DNA from: Clostridiales bacterium
GTDB lineage: Bacteria; Bacillota; Clostridia; Lachnospirales; Lachnospiraceae
Assembly (NCBI GenBank): GCA_029267975.1
Contig: JAJUHH010000027.1
Location: forward strand, 1 to 13,750
Reading direction: 5' to 3'
Length of the DNA: 13,750 bases
The notes under the pieces were generated by a model, which worked only from the letters and a program-made list of their open reading frames with translations, was not told the origin of the DNA and did not search any database. The translations under genes and the position numbers were made by a program. This document shows, in pieces, positions 7,225 to 13,660 of this stretch. Every line of letters begins with the position of its first letter. The first letter of the stretch is position 1.

Positions 7225-7365
7225 CTATTTGTTCTCACAGCTCTGATTGCCAACAGTACAGGATGTCTTGCATGCTGACTGGCATGATGTCTGACATTCT
7301 CCACAACCACCCTTTTTCATGCTTTCCTTCAGGTTTCTTGTGTTTAAAGTCTTAATATGCTTCAT
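7225..7365 (-). CDS. scfA: SCIFF ranthipeptide precursor (six cysteines in about forty-five residues)
   Basis: This 46-codon gene runs from ATG 7365 to TAG 7225-7227, with AGGAGG 9 nt upstream. The peptide starts MKHIKTLNTRNLKESMKKGG and continues with cysteines at 21, 24, 28, 32, 36 and 43, ending CENK. That is exactly the SCIFF pattern: a basic leader, a GG junction and a Cys/Ser/Thr/Ala-rich core. The family is near-universal in Clostridia and belongs to the ranthipeptides; signalling or quorum-type roles have been proposed for some members. ScfB, encoded immediately downstream, is its maturase. No dedicated exporter or protease is visible next to it in this window. The family assignment is near certain and the biological role is not. 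Confidence 0.97.
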   Translation of the reverse strand: MKHIKTLNTRNLKESMKKGGCGECQTSCQSACKTSCTVGNQSCENK

Positions 7366-7386
7366 ATGTATATGCCTCCTTAGCAA

Positions 7387-7428
7387 TTACTAATAATACA
7401 TTATATTATTACTTAAGCAGATTAGTAA
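7387..7428 (-). promoter_or_regulatory. scfA promoter embedded in nested inverted repeats
   Basis: On the minus strand a perfect TATAAT (7405-7400) lies 17 nt from a weak -35, TTACTA (7428-7423), giving a start near 7393 and a 28-nt leader. Two inverted repeats are centred on the -10. The outer arms TTACTAAT (7387-7394) and ATTAGTAA (7421-7428) are perfect over 8 bp and overlap the start site and the -35. The inner arms TAATAAT (7391-7397) and ATTATTA (7405-7411) are perfect over 7 bp. In addition ACTTAAG occurs at 7411-7417 and 7428-7434. The weak -35 plus symmetry suggests a regulated promoter; the regulator is unknown. Confidence 0.6.
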
Positions 7429-7434
7429 CTTAAG

Positions 7435-7597
7435 TTCGCCCTAGTTTTATCCATATATTTACACATAGATCAATCTGCTCATTGTGGACATTATAACACA
7501 TGGGTGTATAGATGAAAAGAGTTTTTTCATTGAAGAGGAATCCTATGCCGGTATTCTTATCCTGAGATGTAAACAGTAATATTCATTACAGTTAAAT
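7435..7597. other. Intergenic stretch between scfA and degV with no gene seen
   Basis: This is the middle of the 357-bp divergent gap between scfA and degV. It contains a small hairpin, atgaaaa (7512-7518) with ttttcat (7524-7530), and a 17-codon ORF without a convincing ribosome site. I see no tRNA, riboswitch consensus or insertion-sequence end. Its likely role is simply to separate the two divergent promoters. Confidence 0.5.
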
Positions 7598-7656
7598 AAC
7601 ATAATAACATAATTATGGAAATGTTATTGAAACAACTACGAATGGCATGTTATAAT
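7598..7656 (+). promoter_or_regulatory. degV promoter with overlapping repeat elements
   Basis: TTGAAA (7627-7632), an 18-nt spacer and a perfect TATAAT (7651-7656) form a strong sigma-A promoter with a start near 7663 and a leader of about 60 nt. Just upstream are a tandem 8-bp repeat AACATAAT (7598-7605 and 7606-7613), a 10-bp palindrome CATAATTATG (7608-7617), and an inverted repeat AATAACAT (7603-7610) with ATGTTATT (7621-7628). The right arm of the last runs into the -35 box, so this cluster may be an operator. The palindrome does not match the FapR or FabT consensus as I remember them. Confidence 0.7.
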
Positions 7657-7722
7657 ATATCATATCGTAATCAATACCACTTGTTATTGTTAATTTAAAT
7701 GCATGAAAGGAAGGGTAAATGA

Positions 7723-8592
7723 ATGAAAGATTATATCATAACCACAGATATCACCTGTGATTTACCGGAAGATTATCTAAGGCAGCACAATATCTCTGTC
7801 CTGCCCTTATATTATACTTTTGATGACACTGTATACGGAGATAAGATTTTCCTGACACCAAAGGAATTTTACGATAAGATGCGTAAAGGTGCAATGCCGA
7901 CAACCATGGCTGCTAACCCGGAGAATGCCAGAATGCTTTTTACCGGCTTACTGGACCAGGGTTATGACATCCTTCATATTGCTTTCTCCTCTGCTCTAAG
8001 CGGAAGCTGTTCCGTTGCGGGCACAGTAGCCAGAGAGCTTCAGGAGGAACGTCCGGAAGCGAGGATCGTCGTAGTTGATTCTCTATGTGCTTCCCTAGGC
8101 GAGGGCCTGTTTGTCCATAAGGCTGTCGAGTTGAAGGAAAGCGGTAAGAGCTTGGACGAAACCCTTGCATGGCTGGAGAAGAACAAGCTGAACTTCTGCC
8201 ACCTGTTTACCGTAGATGACTTATTCCATCTGCACCGGGGCGGACGAGTGTCCAAGGCAACCGCCATCATCGGCACCTTAATCAATGTGAAGCCGGTATT
8301 GCATGTTGATAATGAAGGACGCCTCATACCCCTGAATAATGTCAGAGGCCGTAAGAAAGCACTGATCTCCCTGGTTGACCAAATGGAAAATAGGTTAAAG
8401 AATTACCCTCAGCAGAATGATATCGTATTCATCAGCCATGGTGATTGCGAAGAGGATGCACAGTTTGTTGCTGATTTAATCAAAGAGCGCTTCGGAATTA
8501 AGAATGCCCTGCTGAATTATGTTTGCCCTACCATCGGTTCTCACTCAGGTCCGGGAACTGTAGCCCTGTTTTTTATGGGTAACGAGCGTTAA
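7723..8592 (+). CDS. degV: DegV family (FakB-type) fatty-acid-binding protein
   Basis: DegV/FakB proteins bind a fatty acid and present it to the kinase FakA, which makes acyl-phosphate for membrane phospholipid synthesis. The 289-residue protein has the family's usual length of about 280-290. Family blocks in order are TTDITCDLP near residues 7-15, TTMAANP near 60-66 at the fatty-acid carboxylate site, FSSALSGS near 88-95, LHRGGRVS near 170-177 and GSHSGPGT near 272-279. The start at 7723 is preceded by AAGGAAGGG at 5-9 nt spacing. It has its own strong promoter and is a single-gene unit: divergent from scfA and convergent with the secreted-protein gene. No fakA is in the window. Genomes of this type usually carry several degV paralogues, so its lipid specificity cannot be told. 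Confidence 0.93.
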   Translation: MKDYIITTDITCDLPEDYLRQHNISVLPLYYTFDDTVYGDKIFLTPKEFYDKMRKGAMPTTMAANPENARMLFTGLLDQGYDILHIAFSSALSGSCSVAGTVARELQEERPEARIVVVDSLCASLGEGLFVHKAVELKESGKSLDETLAWLEKNKLNFCHLFTVDDLFHLHRGGRVSKATAIIGTLINVKPVLHVDNEGRLIPLNNVRGRKKALISLVDQMENRLKNYPQQNDIVFISHGDCEEDAQFVADLIKERFGIKNALLNYVCPTIGSHSGPGTVALFFMGNER

Positions 8593-8634
8593 GCAATATC
8601 CTTGTTTTTATGGGCAACAAACGCTAATTGCAAT
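8567..8634 (+). repeat. Degenerate tandem duplication of the degV 3' end
   Basis: The last codons and stop of degV (8567-8596, ctgtttttt atgggtaacgagcgttaa gcaat) recur about 35 bp downstream (8602-8634, ttgttttt atgggcaacaaacgctaa ttgcaat). Substitutions are few and lie in atggg(t/c)aac(g/a)a(g/a)cg(t/c)taa. The second copy lies outside the gene, so it looks like a local duplication followed by drift. It also contains a perfect 12-bp palindrome, TAATTGCAATTA (8625-8636). Confidence 0.75.
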
Positions 8635-8684
8635 TACCTTATAATATTAGTGCAATGTGTCTGCAGATAAAAATGTGTTAGATA

Positions 8685-8759
8685 AAAAGGAAGGAAAGAG
8701 CAAGCTGACTCCTGTCATGTACTGTTTGATAAGAGGCAGCTTTTTCTTTCCTCCCTTTT
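8685..8759. terminator. Large inverted repeat, probable bidirectional terminator between convergent genes
   Basis: Two 23-base arms (8685-8707 and 8737-8759) pair with only three mismatches around a 29-nt loop. The inner six pairs are AAGCTG with CAGCTT, and the outer pairs are purine-rich on the left arm (AAAAGG.AGGAAAGA). On the plus strand the inner stem runs directly into a T-rich tract (tttttctttcc), and on the minus strand into ctctttccttcctttttatc. It sits about 90 bp after the degV stop and about 70 bp beyond the stop of the opposing gene. A shared terminator is the simplest reading. The arm length is greater than usual for that role. Confidence 0.65.
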
Positions 8760-8831
8760 CACTATTTTATGTTCTGTTTTCTACTTTTTTTATTACCAAT
8801 CTGATTTTCTTTCTTGTGTCATCCCAGGCTT

Positions 8832-10844
8832 CTAGTATGACTTAATGATGGCCAGTTCAATTACCTGGTCTGAGGAGAAGCCGGCTGGCGGATTGCCTGC
8901 AGTATCACTGATCAGAGAACCAGCGGCTACCCTAAGGTATGCTGCCGAGTTCAGGTTCTTTAAGTACTCCTTATACTGTGCATTTACATTGACTAGCAGA
9001 AGAAACTGCTGCTTTTGCTGGCTGTCACCGCTTGCACTTATGACTGCGGTACCCATAGAACTAGACAAGGTAAGGGACCTGTTTGCATTATCAAAGAGGG
9101 TGATCTTTGATAAGTCCACTTTATCCGCAGCATCAGCCGTACCATTTATGAATAGATATAACTGCCCTGCATCGGAATTATACCCTGCTGTAGCCAGGCT
9201 CAGGACGGTGGGCGCCTGATAATCTACTTTCAGGGTAGGGTTTGAAACGGCGCTGGTTACATGGTTTTGATAAATGTCATATAATTTCACTGTCACAAGG
9301 CCTCCGGCAGATACTGCTGCCTGCAGTCTCTCACTGCTGGGACTGCCATCGGGTACGGTAAAGGTTACCTGACTTTCATTTTGATAAATATAGAGGTCTG
9401 TGGCAATCAACTTGTTCCCGATATATAATTCCGCCCTTCCTCCGACTGCCTGGTTGGCTGTGATCTGTGCGGTCACGGTCATAGCGCTATTGGTCTTATT
9501 TAAGGTATTGGCAACTACCGTTCCGCCCGAAGGAATAATGGTAACATTGGTAGGGGCGCTAAGCAGGCTGGGCACTGGTGTGCCAGAGGTTTGATTTACC
9601 GGAATGACCTGTGTGATATTCTCCGGGGATCTGTTTCCTGCGGTATCATATAAGACCCCTCCTGCTATCATCAGGTACAGCGGGGAGGAGGATGCGGATC
9701 CCAGGTTTGCGATATAATACTGATCCATGGGGCTTACGGTGATCTCCAGTGTTGTTGTGCTGGTAACCACACCGCTGGTGCCGGCCCCATTGGTATTGGT
9801 GAGGGTATACCTATTATTGTAAGAATTATAGAAGGTCAGCTTTGTCACATCCACCTTATCCCCAATGACACCGGCACTGGCCAGCCTGATATAAAGCTTT
9901 CCGCTCACAGCATCGTAATTTGCTGCCATATTATTTGCATCGCCAAAGGAAATGGTAGGCGGATTATAATCAACTGCAAGATTTGGATTTTCTGTGGAGC
10001 ATACAACATGATTATAAACATTATAAAGTTTCACTGTAACAATACCACCGGCCGGCACTGCAGCTCTTAGCTCGCTATTGGTAGGAGAATTGTCAGAGGT
10101 AGTAAAATTCACCGTCGTATCTGTGGCGGAAATCGTAGTATCTGTAGCAACCAGTTTGGAGCCCACATATAATTCCGCCCTACCGCCGGTTGCCTGACCG
10201 GCTTTGATCTTGGCAGAAGCATTGAGATAAAGATTTGTGCTATTTAAGGTATTCTTAACCACATTGCCTCCCACCGCCGTCACCGTCAGTTTCGTTGGAG
10301 CATCTAGTCCCGGGCTGATAACCGTCACGTCATCATCCTTAAATGTCACCTCTACCCCAAGAATTTTGGCGATATAGGCAATCAGGGCCTTGGATTTCTT
10401 GCTGTCCTTGGCTGTAAAGATACCCGAATAAGGATCCGGGGCACCATTCACATAGACTTTTTTATTTTTTAAGTAAATATCAATTGCTATGTTGCCGCGG
10501 CTTACAGAGAATATCTTTTTCTTCTTATTATACTTGGTACTTGCCCCCATACCGTCCGTGAAGAGCGTTGTGGGAATCTTATAGCTGGCATATTTAATGG
10601 TTGATGATTTACTGATACTGTAGGTCCAGCTTGTGCCACCCCACCAATTGTAGCCCCGGTTGACCCCCCATTTACTCCAATCATAGTCCCAAAAATTGCC
10701 CTCTTGATTGCTTCCCCAGTCATAATTCCATCCGGAATTATGATGAGAATCTTTTCCCTTGTGGTTTGTTTTGCCAGACACCGTAACCGCATCTGAGGTA
10801 AGTATAAGAAATACAATCAAAATAATGCTGATTATTTTCTTCAT
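8832..10844 (-). CDS. Secreted multidomain protein: Trp-rich segment, stalk-like domain, duplicated Ig-like modules
   Basis: The 670-residue product starts with a typical signal peptide (KK then a hydrophobic run, about 1-24), and has AGGAGG 9 nt upstream of ATG 10844. Residues 38-73 are rich in Trp, Tyr, Asn, Gly and Asp and hold all eight tryptophans of the protein. Residues about 83-177 resemble the copper amine oxidase N-terminal-like 'stalk' domain of clostridial surface proteins (moderate confidence). Residues about 180-416 and 428-668 are two copies of one module, each with GRAELY(V/I)G, GG.VTVKLY, (V/L)(A/K)VDY..PT and a DTAGN motif near the end; DTAGN is typical of bacterial Ig-like repeats. 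No LPXTG, SLH or catalytic motif is visible, so it is probably released or held non-covalently. A structural, adhesive or carbohydrate-binding role is conceivable. It is monocistronic and divergent from the response regulator. Confidence 0.8.
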   Translation of the reverse strand: MKKIISIILIVFLILTSDAVTVSGKTNHKGKDSHHNSGWNYDWGSNQEGNFWDYDWSKWGVNRGYNWWGGTSWTYSISKSSTIKYASYKIPTTLFTDGMGASTKYNKKKKIFSVSRGNIAIDIYLKNKKVYVNGAPDPYSGIFTAKDSKKSKALIAYIAKILGVEVTFKDDDVTVISPGLDAPTKLTVTAVGGNVVKNTLNSTNLYLNASAKIKAGQATGGRAELYVGSKLVATDTTISATDTTVNFTTSDNSPTNSELRAAVPAGGIVTVKLYNVYNHVVCSTENPNLAVDYNPPTISFGDANNMAANYDAVSGKLYIRLASAGVIGDKVDVTKLTFYNSYNNRYTLTNTNGAGTSGVVTSTTTLEITVSPMDQYYIANLGSASSSPLYLMIAGGVLYDTAGNRSPENITQVIPVNQTSGTPVPSLLSAPTNVTIIPSGGTVVANTLNKTNSAMTVTAQITANQAVGGRAELYIGNKLIATDLYIYQNESQVTFTVPDGSPSSERLQAAVSAGGLVTVKLYDIYQNHVTSAVSNPTLKVDYQAPTVLSLATAGYNSDAGQLYLFINGTADAADKVDLSKITLFDNANRSLTLSSSMGTAVISASGDSQQKQQFLLLVNVNAQYKEYLKNLNSAAYLRVAAGSLISDTAGNPPAGFSSDQVIELAIIKSY

Positions 10845-10872
10845 TCGGTACTTCCTCCTAAATTATTAATAA

Positions 10873-10900
10873 ATTATGAATGTTATTAACTGGTTGTCAT
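10873..10900 (-). promoter_or_regulatory. Candidate promoter of the secreted-protein gene
   Basis: On the minus strand ATGACA (10900-10895), a 16-nt spacer and CATAAT (10878-10873) each match five of six consensus bases and predict a start near 10866, about 22 nt before the ATG. A second possibility slightly upstream combines TTGGCC with TATTAT at 18-nt spacing. The region is very AT-rich, so the choice between them is uncertain. Confidence 0.5.
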
Positions 10901-11003
10901 AATATATGTATATGTTTAAAAAGGCCAAAACATGCTGAAATCCTTGTAATTATAAGATAGGTAAAATGTACTATATGTTAATTTTTAAAGCGCAAAAATT
11001 CTA

Positions 11004-11027
11004 TCGTTGTAGTATTTACTGCAGCGA
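11004..11027. promoter_or_regulatory. 24-bp imperfect dyad, operator candidate
   Basis: The left half, tcgttgtagta (11004-11014), mirrors the right half, tactgcagcga (11017-11027), at 9 of 11 positions, the two others being G-T pairs, around a central tt. It lies between the two divergent promoters, about 36 bp upstream of the -35 of the response-regulator promoter. The size and symmetry fit a dimeric regulator site. Which regulator uses it is unknown. Confidence 0.4.
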
Positions 11028-11062
11028 CATCGTCATATTTTACCATATATATTGAAACTTCA

Positions 11063-11091
11063 TTGTTTTTGAAGATTTCTTATGCTATAAT
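11063..11091 (+). promoter_or_regulatory. Extended -10 promoter of the response-regulator gene
   Basis: A perfect TATAAT (11086-11091) is preceded by TGC (11083-11085), giving the TGN extended -10 motif. The -35 at 17-nt spacing is weak (TTGTTT, 11063-11068), as expected for extended -10 promoters. The predicted start is near 11098, leaving a leader of about 30 nt that contains the GAGG ribosome site. Confidence 0.7.
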
Positions 11092-11128
11092 CCGTTCAAT
11101 AATGTAAAACGATATTGAGGTCGAAACT

Positions 11129-11833
11129 ATGTTGGAAAAAATTCTTGTCATTGAAGACGATGCGGATATTAACCGATTATTATGTAAATATCTTGAGCGG
11201 GAGAACTATCATGCAGTTGCTGCCTTTTCAGGTACAGAAGCCAAGCTGCAGCTAGGTCTTACACAGTTTGATCTGGTTCTGCTGGATCTGATGCTTCCGG
11301 GCATCACCGGGGAGGAATTAATCTCACAAATCAGAGCAGTCTCCCAGATCCCCATCCTCATTATCTCTGCAAAGACAGCCCTAGAGGATAAGGTAAATGC
11401 CTTAAAAAATGGTGCAGACGATTATATTACCAAGCCCTTTGAGCGGGAGGAGCTTCTGGCAAGGGTCGGTGCTCTGCTTCGCAGAAGTCGGACAAGCAGT
11501 CTGACTACTGATACCGAAGAGAAGAAACTATATACCTTTAAGCAATTACAATTGAACCCGGAAGCCAGAGAAGTTACCGTCAACCAAAAGCCTGTTACCC
11601 TGACGGCTGTTGAATTCGATATTCTGCTCCTGCTGCTGCAATATCCGGACAAGGTCTTCACCAAGGAAGCCATATATCAGGACATCTGGAAGGCAGGCTA
11701 TTACGGTGAAGATAACACGATCAATGTACACATCAGTAATCTAAGGAAGAAAATCAAGGAGTTTGATGAGGATTCTTATATCAAAACAGTATGGGGTATC
11801 GGTTTTAAGCTGGATACCAACAAAAGAATATAG
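11129..11833 (+). CDS. OmpR/PhoB-family response regulator
   Basis: This two-component DNA-binding regulator has 234 residues. The receiver domain (about 1-118) has the acidic pair Glu9/Asp10-Asp11, the phospho-acceptor Asp53 in LLDLMLPG, Ser80 at the switch position (IISAK) and Lys102 in YITKPFE. The winged-helix DNA-binding domain spans about 135-228, with the recognition helix in the NTINVHISNLRKKI region and the closing WGIGFKL wing. The start at 11129 has GAGG 8 nt upstream. It heads a cassette followed by an ABC ATPase, a permease and what looks like a sensor kinase, an arrangement typical of peptide-antibiotic detoxification loci in Firmicutes. Direct repeats before the ATPase gene (11859-11887) are the obvious candidate target. 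All receiver key residues are present. Confidence 0.95.
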   Translation: MLEKILVIEDDADINRLLCKYLERENYHAVAAFSGTEAKLQLGLTQFDLVLLDLMLPGITGEELISQIRAVSQIPILIISAKTALEDKVNALKNGADDYITKPFEREELLARVGALLRRSRTSSLTTDTEEKKLYTFKQLQLNPEAREVTVNQKPVTLTAVEFDILLLLLQYPDKVFTKEAIYQDIWKAGYYGEDNTINVHISNLRKKIKEFDEDSYIKTVWGIGFKLDTNKRI

Positions 11834-11858
11834 CTTACCTGACATAACTTTATGATTT

Positions 11859-11902
11859 CTTTAAACTTAATTAAGTACTTATTAAAGCTCCTTCGTTATA
11901 AT
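11859..11902 (+). promoter_or_regulatory. Candidate regulated promoter of the ABC transporter genes
   Basis: A perfect TATAAT (11897-11902) has no recognisable -35. In its place are related elements: CTTAATTAAG (11866-11875, itself a palindrome) and CTTATTAAAG (11878-11887), spaced 12 bp apart. They are flanked by the inverted pair CTTTAA (11859-11864) and TTAAAG (11882-11887). OmpR-family activators typically bind direct repeats overlapping a poor -35, so the adjacent response regulator may bind here. The predicted start is near 11909, with a leader of about 40 nt. Confidence 0.5.
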
Positions 11903-11949
11903 GGCCTTAATATCCAAGATAAAACTTATGGATCGAAAGGAGTATAAAA

Positions 11950-12873
11950 GTGCGAGATACCATCTTATCTACAAGAAATCTTACAAAAAAATATGGAAAC
12001 ACAGCTGCTTTAAGCAATGTCAGCCTTGAAGTAAAGCAAGGTGATATCTATGGTCTGGTGGGAAAGAACGGTGCCGGTAAGACCACTCTGCTTCGTTTGA
12101 TCAGTGGCCAGGCTTTTTCAACAGAAGGTGAAATAACCTTATTTGACCAAAGCTCTCCCTCTGGAATTAATTTGGGCAGGAAGCGGATTGGATCCATTAT
12201 TGAGACCCCCAGCTTCTATGCAAATCTGACTGCAGAAGAAAATTTGGAGTACTACCGCCTGCAAAGAGGTATTCCCGGTAAGGAATGTATCCAAGATGCT
12301 TTGCAGGAGGTGGGCTTAGCAGACACCGGCAAGAAGAAATATAAGAGCTTCTCCCTGGGTATGAAGCAGCGCCTTGGGCTTGCTCTGGCCCTTATGAATA
12401 AACCGGAACTTTTACTATTAGACGAACCGATCAACGGATTGGATCCCTTCGGTATCGTCGAAATCAGAAATTTGTTAATTCGACTGAACCAGGAAAAGAA
12501 TATTACGATTCTAATCTCCAGTCATATTCTGTCCGAGCTGTCTAGCTTAGTTACCAATTATGGCTTTATTGATAAAAGTAAATTAGTAAAGCAGCTGTCT
12601 GCCGAGGAGCTGTCCATGGAATGCGGCAGATATATTGAACTGAGGGTTGAACCGCTTGAAGCTATGACAGCATTGCTTGAGACTAAGCTTCATACCACCA
12701 ATTACAGGGTTAACCCTGATTACAGTATCCATCTGTTTGATTATTTGAATGATCCATATAAAGTCAGCCAAATAGCGGTTACAAACGGTATTCGCCTTAA
12801 CTCTATTACGCTGAAGGAAATCAAACTGGAAGACTATTTTATTCAATTGGTAGGAGGAGAAAGCAATGACTAA
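11950..12873 (+). CDS. ABC transporter ATP-binding protein, BcrA/LanF-like with Glu in the Q-loop
   Basis: This cytoplasmic ATPase would energise the ABC-2 permease encoded next. In 307 residues there are Walker A GKNGAGKTT (38-46), the signature FSLGMKQR (134-141), Walker B LLLLDEP (154-160, Asp158/Glu159), the D-loop near 161-166 and the switch His192. The Q-loop position reads IETPSFY with Glu85 instead of Gln, the 'E-loop' variant known from lantibiotic-immunity ATPases (LanF) and relatives such as BcrA. The long C-terminal extension (about 215-307) is also typical of that group. Translation probably starts at GTG 11950, with AAGGAG 7 nt upstream; no nearby in-frame ATG fits. The gene overlaps the permease by 8 bp, implying coupled translation. 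The substrate, probably a membrane-active peptide, is inferred from family and context only. Confidence 0.93.
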   Translation: MRDTILSTRNLTKKYGNTAALSNVSLEVKQGDIYGLVGKNGAGKTTLLRLISGQAFSTEGEITLFDQSSPSGINLGRKRIGSIIETPSFYANLTAEENLEYYRLQRGIPGKECIQDALQEVGLADTGKKKYKSFSLGMKQRLGLALALMNKPELLLLDEPINGLDPFGIVEIRNLLIRLNQEKNITILISSHILSELSSLVTNYGFIDKSKLVKQLSAEELSMECGRYIELRVEPLEAMTALLETKLHTTNYRVNPDYSIHLFDYLNDPYKVSQIAVTNGIRLNSITLKEIKLEDYFIQLVGGESND

Positions 12874-13642
12874 TTATATAAAAAGTGAATTATACCGATT
12901 AATTCGTACCAAAGGAAGTTATATGTTCATAGGCATCTGTTCCATCTTATTAATCAGCGTGAATGTGCTGCTAGCCTCTATCGGACATTCGGAGCCTACC
13001 TTTCCTTACGATAGAACGGATTTTTCAATATCCTTTATCAGCAGTGGCTGGAATGTATTATTTATTCTTTGTACTTTAGTGGCATCCATTGTATTTGGAA
13101 ATGAGTATGCCAACCATACCATGAAAAACAGCATTTCCTACGGTATTATCCGGGGAAAGATATATATGGGTAAATTCATTGTGGCACTGCTTTATGCCCT
13201 GCTTGCCTTTATGATCATTATGGGGCTGTTTGTAGGCTCTGCTTACCTGCTGCTGGAGAACACAGGCATGGATGCATTGATGATGCTGCTGAAATCAATT
13301 CTTCTTGCCCTTCCCATGCTGATCAGCGCTTTGGCAGCTTCCCACTGCTTCCTTTTTCTGCTGGAAGGTACCTCTGGCGCAATCACTTCAATCATGGTTG
13401 CCATTGTGGTATTTCCTATTGTCAGCTCTTATCTAGGTTTGCGATATGATATTTTCCAAAGGCTGTCAAAGATATTACCCTTTAATTTAATCGGAGCAAT
13501 CAATTATGATCAGCAGTACCAATTGGTGCTTCCCTGGGAAGGTTCTGCGGCTTATGGTAATTACTGGATGTATGGATTACTGTGGACTGTGATCTTCCTT
13601 ACAATCGGCTATGTATTGTTTAGCAAGAAGGAAATTAAGTAA
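12866..13642 (+). CDS. ABC-2 type transporter permease
   Basis: This integral membrane subunit pairs with the preceding ATPase. The 258-residue protein has six predicted membrane segments, at about 19-39, 62-79, 103-130, 137-166, 171-191 and 232-252. Between segments 2 and 3 lies the conserved cytoplasmic loop GNEYANHTMKNSISYGI-RGKIYMGK, the coupling-region pattern of BcrB/LanE/G-like permeases. The start at ATG 12866 lies inside the end of the ATPase gene and has GGAGG 9-10 nt upstream. There is one permease gene here, unlike LanFEG loci with two. The transporter would act as a homodimeric permease with two ATPases. Substrate unknown. Confidence 0.92.
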   Translation: MTNYIKSELYRLIRTKGSYMFIGICSILLISVNVLLASIGHSEPTFPYDRTDFSISFISSGWNVLFILCTLVASIVFGNEYANHTMKNSISYGIIRGKIYMGKFIVALLYALLAFMIIMGLFVGSAYLLLENTGMDALMMLLKSILLALPMLISALAASHCFLFLLEGTSGAITSIMVAIVVFPIVSSYLGLRYDIFQRLSKILPFNLIGAINYDQQYQLVLPWEGSAAYGNYWMYGLLWTVIFLTIGYVLFSKKEIK

Positions 13643-13660
13643 TACTCTTCTGGAGGTGCG

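Noticed and set aside
7512..7565. 17-codon plus-strand ORF upstream of degV
   Set aside because: It has no good Shine-Dalgarno sequence, no clear promoter and an unremarkable sequence; its start overlaps a small hairpin.
7703..7726. Seven-codon ORF overlapping the degV start codon
   Set aside because: It encompasses the degV ribosome site itself and lacks one of its own; chance is the likely explanation.
8832..10844. S-layer protein or sortase-anchored adhesin
   Set aside because: No SLH domains, no LPXTG motif and no C-terminal hydrophobic anchor are visible; the protein ends in Ig-like sequence.
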